Shown here piece by piece: positions 59,549-64,000 of a DNA stretch of 64,000 nucleotides. The notes below the pieces were generated by a model that was not told where the DNA came from, did no database searches, and saw only the letters and a program-made list of their open reading frames with translations. The DNA comes from CADEED01 sp035502995. Its GTDB lineage: Bacteria; Pseudomonadota; Gammaproteobacteria; Steroidobacterales; Steroidobacteraceae. Position 1 is the first letter of the stretch. Each line of letters starts with the position of its first letter. Position numbers and translations under genes: made by a program. The stretch is from contig DATJTW010000073.1 of NCBI GenBank assembly GCA_035502995.1, positions 1 through 64,000 on the forward strand. The letters are read 5' to 3'.

Positions 59549-60562
59549 ATGAACGCCGTGCCCGCCGCCTCACTACCCGCGCCCCCGCTGCCCGCCCCGT
59601 CCCTCCCCGACCGCGCCGCCATCGAAGCCGCCGCCGACTTCGTGCGCCCGCTCGTGCCGCCGACGCCGCAGTACGCCTGGCCGCAGCTCGGCGCCGCGTT
59701 CGGCGCGGAGATCTGGCTCAAGCACGAGAACCACACGCCGATCGGCGCGTTCAAGGCGCGCAGCGTCGCGCTCTACTTCCGCGAACTGTTGCGGCGCGAG
59801 CCCGGCGTGCGCGGCGTCGTCACCGCTACGCGCGGCAACCATGGCCAGGCGGTCGGCCTGGCGGCACGGCAGTTCGAACTACCCGCGACGGTGATCGTGC
59901 CGCGCGGCAACAGCATCGAGAAGAACGCGGCGATGCGCGCGCTCGGCGTCACGCTGGTCGAGTTCGGCGACGACTTCCAGGAATCGCGCGAGGAAGCGGC
60001 GCGGGTCGGCGCGCGCGACGGGCTGCACATGGTGCCGTCGTTCCACGCGGACATCCTGCTCGGCGTCAGCACGTATTGGGCCGAGTTGTTCCGCGCCGCG
60101 CCGGATCTCGACGTGGTGTACGTGCCGATCGGCCAGGGCAGCGGCATCTGCGGCGCCGCGGCCGCCCGCAACGCGTGGTCGCCGCGCACGAGGATCGTCG
60201 GCATCTGTTCCGACCAGGCCGCCTGTTTCTCGCGCTCGTTCGCGGCGCGGCGCGTGGTCGAAGCGCCCGTGTCCACGTTCCTCGGCGACGGCATGGCCTG
60301 CCGCAAGCCGGATCCCGAGGCGCTGGCCATCATCCTGGCGAACGTCGACCGCATCGTCGAAGTCAGCGATGCCGAGCTGGCTGCGGCGATGCGCCGCCTC
60401 TTCGCGATGACGCACAACGTCGCCGAGGGCGCCGGTGCCGCGGCGTTCGCCGGCGCGTGGCGCGAGCGCGAATCGCTGGCCGGCAAACGCGTCGGCCTTG
60501 CGCTCACCGGCGGCAACGTCGACTCCGCGGTGTTCGCGGACGTGCTCGCGGGCAAACACTGA
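59549..60562 (+). CDS. PLP-dependent threonine/serine dehydratase-like enzyme
   Basis: This 337-residue fold-type II enzyme has the PLP lysine in P-I-G-A-F-K-A-R-S, the phosphate-binding G-N-H-G-Q-A-V-G, and the C-terminal L-T-G-G-N-V-D glycine loop. Threonine dehydratase-like enzymes release ammonia from hydroxyamino acids; hydroxyaspartate or serine are other possible substrates. No regulatory ACT domain is present, so a catabolic rather than feedback-inhibited enzyme is likely. It is controlled by the divergent MocR protein, and stays coupled to the cupin gene. Confidence 0.88.
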   Translation: MNAVPAASLPAPPLPAPSLPDRAAIEAAADFVRPLVPPTPQYAWPQLGAAFGAEIWLKHENHTPIGAFKARSVALYFRELLRREPGVRGVVTATRGNHGQAVGLAARQFELPATVIVPRGNSIEKNAAMRALGVTLVEFGDDFQESREEAARVGARDGLHMVPSFHADILLGVSTYWAELFRAAPDLDVVYVPIGQGSGICGAAAARNAWSPRTRIVGICSDQAACFSRSFAARRVVEAPVSTFLGDGMACRKPDPEALAIILANVDRIVEVSDAELAAAMRRLFAMTHNVAEGAGAAAFAGAWRERESLAGKRVGLALTGGNVDSAVFADVLAGKH

Positions 60563-60892
60563 TTGAAGATCGCCGACCTGCCGTTCGGCACCGTCGACTG
60601 GAACACGGTCGAGGTCACCACGCACGCCGGTGAACGCGGCGAAGCGCGCTGGCGCACACGCCGGTTCGGCGACGTGCGCGTGCGCATGCTCGAATACTCC
60701 GCCGGCTACGAGGCCGACCACTGGTGTTCGAAGGGCCACTTCCTGTTGTGTCTCGACGGCGAGCTCGAGACGGAGCTTACGGACGGCCGGCGATTCACGC
60801 TGCGTCCCGGCATGAGCTACCACGTCGCCGATGGCGCCGAGGCGCATCGCTCGCGCACGCGCGACGGCGCGCGACTGTTCGTGGTCGACTAG
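60563..60892 (+). CDS. small cupin (DHCW-type) protein
   Basis: This 109-residue cupin starts at a TTG that immediately follows the TGA of the PLP enzyme (TGATTG, no gap), so it is coupled. The conserved signature reads A-D-H-W-C-S-K-G-H, followed by a beta barrel ending in S-Y-H-V-A-D. Cupins of this size are metal-binding enzymes or binding proteins. Its job next to an amino-acid dehydratase may be to process the product or a reactive intermediate, which is inference. Confidence 0.85.
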   Translation: MKIADLPFGTVDWNTVEVTTHAGERGEARWRTRRFGDVRVRMLEYSAGYEADHWCSKGHFLLCLDGELETELTDGRRFTLRPGMSYHVADGAEAHRSRTRDGARLFVVD

Positions 60893-60909
60893 CTACCGGG
60901 GATCCACCC

Positions 60910-61344
60910 ATGGAAACCTACGAGATCTCCACGGACGCGGCGCGCCTCGACGTCGACGCGATGCATGCCTATCTGTCGCGCTCGTACTGGTCGCCGGGCA
61001 TCCCGATCGAAACCGTGCGCCGCGCCGCGCGGAACTCGTTGTGCTTCGGCGTCTACGAGCGCGCGACCGGCGCGCAGGTCGGGCTGGCGCGCGTCGTCAC
61101 GGACCACGCCACGTTCGCGTATCTCTGCGACGTGTACGTGCTCGAAGAGCACCGCGGCCACGGGCTCGGCAAACGGCTGATGGACGCGGTGATGGCGCAT
61201 CCGGCGCTGACCGGCGCGCGCCGCGCGATGCTCGGCACGCGCGACGCGCACAGCCTGTATGCGCGACATGGATTCCAGGCGCCACCGGACGATGGCGTGC
61301 TGATGCAGATCCTGCGGCCGGACATTTACCGGCCGCGAGACTGA
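60910..61344 (+). CDS. GNAT-family acetyltransferase in the MocR-linked operon
   Basis: This 144-residue protein has GNAT features: L-C-D-V-Y-V-L-E-E-H-R-G-H-G-L-G-K-R-L-M, where the R-G-H-G-L-G loop binds acetyl-CoA, then R-R-A-M-L-G-T-R-D-A-H and L-Y-A-R-H-G-F. The overall pattern resembles small histone-acetyltransferase-like GNATs. It lies 17 bases downstream of the cupin gene. It may acetylate the substrate or product of the PLP enzyme. Confidence 0.88.
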   Translation: METYEISTDAARLDVDAMHAYLSRSYWSPGIPIETVRRAARNSLCFGVYERATGAQVGLARVVTDHATFAYLCDVYVLEEHRGHGLGKRLMDAVMAHPALTGARRAMLGTRDAHSLYARHGFQAPPDDGVLMQILRPDIYRPRD

Positions 61345-61359
61345 GCGACGGCGCGGCTC

Positions 61360-62472
61360 TCAGGGCCGAGAGGCCGACCGCAGGTACGCCAGCAGGCGCT
61401 CGAGATCGGCTTCACCCACGTCCACTCGCGTCTTCACGAACGCACGCAGCGCCGCGACCCGGTTCGCGAAACCGCGGCTCTTCACCAGCCACGACACGAT
61501 CAGCGTCTTCAGGCAGGACTGCCGCCCGAAGCCGACGAAGCTGTCGGCCAGGTTGTCCGGCGTGAGCGGATGCAGTGGATAGTCGAAGACGAAACGCGTG
61601 GTGTCGTTCATCACGACGTCCAGCCCCTGCAGGTCGCGCGCGAGATCCAGCACCGGCATCGCCAGCCGCTGCACGCGCGCCGGCAGTCCGGCGATCGGCG
61701 CGGTCGTCAGATTGAAGTCGTCGGCCCGATCGCGTTCGAAGCCGGCGGGACTGAAGAAGAAAGTCTCCGGCTTGCGGATGTACTCGCCGAAAACCCGGGT
61801 GAAGATCGTCTCGACGGTCTCGTGGCGGATACCCGCGGCGACGTAACATTTGGAGTATTCCGAGTCCGCGTCCGCATCGTTGACGGTGACGATCAGGCGC
61901 TGCCATCCATCGTCGATGGGCCGCGCGAATTCACCCACGTGATTGTCTGCGAAGGAGAGGACGGCCGACCGGGGTACCGCGGAAGGTTCGATGTTGCCCG
62001 GAGCGAAGCCCAGCGGCGCGAACTGACGCGTGAAGACGTCGACGAGCTGCCGACAGGCAGCGGCGCGTTTCGCGAGCCTGGCCGCGTAGTCCGCGAAGTC
62101 CTCGTCTTCCAGTCGGCGCTGCTCGGGCGTCACCGTGCCGCCACCGGGCAGGTACACGGCCTGCCTCGCCGCGGCGTAGACGATCAACCCGAGCGCGTCG
62201 GCGTGCTCGATCACGGCGCGCATCGCGGGCATGCCATCACCCGCGGGCAGCGGCGGCTCCCAGGCGGCGACGGCGCATTCCCGCGCCTTGTCGAGCATGC
62301 GCTCGGCGCCCCAACCGCCCGCGTACGCCGAGTCAGCGAGCAGGCGCTGCGCGAGCGCGAGGAATTTCGGATGGGGCTCCGCCGGCTGCGTCTGCAGTCG
62401 TTCGACCAGCTGCAGGGTGTCGTCGAGATCTTTCGGCGACCCCGCGGCGGGATCCCAAACCAGGATGTACAT
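61360..62472 (-). CDS. hypothetical protein, function unknown
   Basis: This 370-residue cytosolic protein starts at the ATG at 62472 (M-Y-I-L-V-W-D-P). The first 120 residues have a strand, then helices resembling a ruler-like scaffold (E-R-L-Q-T-Q-P, R-L-L-A-D-S-A-Y). The second half is acidic/hydrophobic with A-R-D-L-Q-G-L-D-V-V-M-N-D-T-T. No signal, membrane helix or recognised motif is visible. Large uncharacterised proteins that open like this occur next to toxin/immunity loci in other bacteria, as I recall, but no toxin gene is present here. It is convergent with the GNAT gene (15-base gap). Confidence 0.6.
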   Translation of the reverse strand: MYILVWDPAAGSPKDLDDTLQLVERLQTQPAEPHPKFLALAQRLLADSAYAGGWGAERMLDKARECAVAAWEPPLPAGDGMPAMRAVIEHADALGLIVYAAARQAVYLPGGGTVTPEQRRLEDEDFADYAARLAKRAAACRQLVDVFTRQFAPLGFAPGNIEPSAVPRSAVLSFADNHVGEFARPIDDGWQRLIVTVNDADADSEYSKCYVAAGIRHETVETIFTRVFGEYIRKPETFFFSPAGFERDRADDFNLTTAPIAGLPARVQRLAMPVLDLARDLQGLDVVMNDTTRFVFDYPLHPLTPDNLADSFVGFGRQSCLKTLIVSWLVKSRGFANRVAALRAFVKTRVDVGEADLERLLAYLRSASRP

Positions 62473-62558
62473 GAACGGCGCTCTTCTGCGGGAGGCGCGC
62501 AGTGTGCCACGGCGTCCCCGGCCGGCGCAGGTCGCGACGCGACCGTATACTGCCGCGC

Positions 62559-63983
62559 ATGAAACTTGCGCGTCCGTCACTACGCCTCTTCGCCGCACTG
62601 GCCGCCGTGCTGACCGTCGTCGCGTGCTCCATGACGCGCCCCACGCGCGAGGAAGCGCTGGAGCATCCGGTGCCGCTGTCCGCGCCGATCCTCGCGCCCG
62701 GTGTCGAAGCCAACTCCGACAAGCTGTTCGTCGTCGTCACGTTCTCCGGCGGCGGCAAACGCGCGGCCGCGTTTTCGTACGGCGTGCTCGAAGCGCTGCG
62801 CGACGTGAAGGTGACGACGCCGGACGGCGACGTGCACCCGCTGCTCGACGAGGTCGACCTGATCTCCGCCGTGTCCGGCGGCGCGTTCACGGCCGCGTAC
62901 TACGCGCTGAATGGCCGCGAGACGTTCGAGAGCTTCGCGCCGCGCTTCCTGAACCACGACACCGAGAAGGAGCTGTGGCACAAGGTACTGAAGCCATCGA
63001 GCTGGGCGCGCCTCGCGGACCCGCTCGTGAGCCGCAGCGATCTCGAAGTGGAGTACCTCGACCAGGAGCTGTTCCGCGGCGCGACGGTGAAGGACGTGAT
63101 GACGCGCTCGCCGCGCGTGATCATCACCGCCACCGACCTGGTGCGCGCGCAGCCGTTCGCGTTCACGCGCGAGCAGCTGAACGGCGTCTGCGTCGACCCG
63201 GACACGATCCCGGTGGCCCGCGCCGTGTTCGCCTCGGCCGCCACGCCTATCTACTTCGCGCCGCTGGTCATGCGCACCTATCCGGGCAAGTGCGGCTACG
63301 AGCCGCCGATGCCGCAGTCCGTGGCCAGCGATCTCGAGGAGGAAGGTTACCGGCGCGAACGCGCGTTCCGGCTGCATGCGTTCGTCGACGCGTCGCGCGG
63401 CCCGTACCTGCACCTCGCCGACGGCGCCTTCACCGACAACCTCGGCGCGCGCGCCATCCTCGACGAGGTGGCGCTCGGCGACACCGTCACGGACGCCTTG
63501 CGCCGCAACGGCTTCTCCCGCGCGCGCCGCATGTTGTTCATCGTCGTCGACGCGCGCACCGGCTTCGATCCGAAGTACGCGAAGGACCCGACGCCGATCG
63601 GCATCAAGAACGTCATGGACGCGGTGGTCAGCGTGACCTTCAACCGCTACAGCTTCGAGACCATGAACCTGATCCGCGCGCGCGTCGGCAAGTGGGAGAA
63701 GGACGTGCGTTCGACGCGCTGCAAGGTCGCGCTGGCGATGCCCGACTGCGACAAGTTCGACATCGATCTCGTCGAGCTGTCGTTCGACAAGGTGCAGGAT
63801 CCGGCCGAGCGCGAATATCTCGACCGCGTACCGACGGCGTTCACGCTGTCGTCGGAGGAGATCATCCGCTTGCGCCGCGCCGCACACACGCTGGTCGACG
63901 AATCTCCCGAGCTGCGGCGCTTCCTCGACGACTCGGCGCGTGGCGCCGCGGCGGCCCAGCCCGCACCCGTTCCGTCACCGTAG
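62559..63983 (+). CDS. patatin-like phospholipase lipoprotein
   Basis: This 474-residue protein starts at the ATG at 62559 with a lipobox V-V-A-C-S (about residues 20-24); Ser at +2 predicts the outer membrane. The patatin oxyanion loop is S-G-G-G-K-R-A-A-A-F, the nucleophile Ser is in I-S-A-V-S-G-G-A-F, and the catalytic Asp is in L-A-D-G-A-F-T-D-N. It should hydrolyse lipid acyl chains, possibly at the envelope. The C-terminal part (about 330-474) is less conserved and may bind membranes. The stop at 63983 is inside the window. Confidence 0.9.
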   Translation: MKLARPSLRLFAALAAVLTVVACSMTRPTREEALEHPVPLSAPILAPGVEANSDKLFVVVTFSGGGKRAAAFSYGVLEALRDVKVTTPDGDVHPLLDEVDLISAVSGGAFTAAYYALNGRETFESFAPRFLNHDTEKELWHKVLKPSSWARLADPLVSRSDLEVEYLDQELFRGATVKDVMTRSPRVIITATDLVRAQPFAFTREQLNGVCVDPDTIPVARAVFASAATPIYFAPLVMRTYPGKCGYEPPMPQSVASDLEEEGYRRERAFRLHAFVDASRGPYLHLADGAFTDNLGARAILDEVALGDTVTDALRRNGFSRARRMLFIVVDARTGFDPKYAKDPTPIGIKNVMDAVVSVTFNRYSFETMNLIRARVGKWEKDVRSTRCKVALAMPDCDKFDIDLVELSFDKVQDPAEREYLDRVPTAFTLSSEEIIRLRRAAHTLVDESPELRRFLDDSARGAAAAQPAPVPSP

Positions 63984-64000
63984 GCTTCGACCGACGGCAT

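Noticed and set aside
1..64000. tRNA, rRNA or prophage genes
   Set aside because: I looked for tRNA-like clover-leaf regions, rRNA words, integrase, terminase and tail genes and saw none. A tRNA scan could still find one I missed.

Overview
The window looks like chromosomal DNA of a high-GC (by eye about two thirds G+C) Gram-negative bacterium, most likely a gammaproteobacterium of the Xanthomonadales/Steroidobacterales kind. The reasons are a TonB-dependent receptor, outer-membrane beta-barrel, many lipoboxes, a Tat signal, full-length Lhr helicase, a ydcSTUVW-type putrescine operon in the E. coli order, and scattered GGGGACAGTCCCC palindromes. This placement is inference. I saw no tRNA, rRNA, insertion sequence, prophage or CRISPR array.

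Layout. 1-10.8 kb: small lipoproteins, an orphan Imm1-like protein, lhr (carrying an in-frame inverted repeat), an acyltransferase-like gene, an MgtC/SapB protein and envelope proteins. 10.8-19.3 kb: an XRE regulator divergent from an FAD oxidase/membrane-protein pair, hutH, a lipoprotein oligopeptidase, and an HxlR regulator facing a glutathione transferase across two operator-like palindromes. 19.4-23.3 kb: a TPR protein, two tandem secreted cysteine-rich paralogues with a coupled membrane protein, and a methyltransferase. 23.5-35.4 kb: a putative (keto)sugar-use region with a sugar-binding/cytochrome c/beta-propeller fusion, a TonB receptor, an MFS transporter, a Gfo/Idh oxidoreductase and two TIM-barrel isomerases. 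It is interrupted by a conserved-looking unknown gene and a two-gene nucleotidyltransferase module.

35.5-42.1 kb: a hybrid sensor kinase, a DsbA-like/NhaA fusion, and a coupled ferritin-like/Fe-S/double-CDGSH fusion. 42.1-50.6 kb: mixed envelope and metabolic genes (beta-barrel, GDPD, GNATs, epimerase, rhomboid with a tiny leader ORF, membrane proteins). 50.6-51.5 kb: a lower-GC pair encoding a dCTP-deaminase-family enzyme and a small unknown protein. 51.6-57.0 kb: putrescine uptake and gamma-aminobutyraldehyde oxidation (ydcS-ydcT-ydcU-ydcV-patD). 57.1-61.3 kb: an SDR and a MocR regulator divergent from a PLP dehydratase-like/cupin/GNAT operon, with a perfect 11-bp tandem repeat between them. 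61.4-64 kb: an unknown protein and a patatin-like lipoprotein.

Across the window, the GGGGACAGTCCCC family sits directly against gene ends, several times sharing the stop codon. A rare octamer, CTATCTAC, recurs 14 times, almost always on coding strands. The most system-like novelties are the deaminase pair (50.6-51.5 kb), the nucleotidyltransferase pair (29.96-30.59 kb), the NhaA/ferritin/CDGSH pair (38.2-42.1 kb) and the stop-codon-anchored palindromes.
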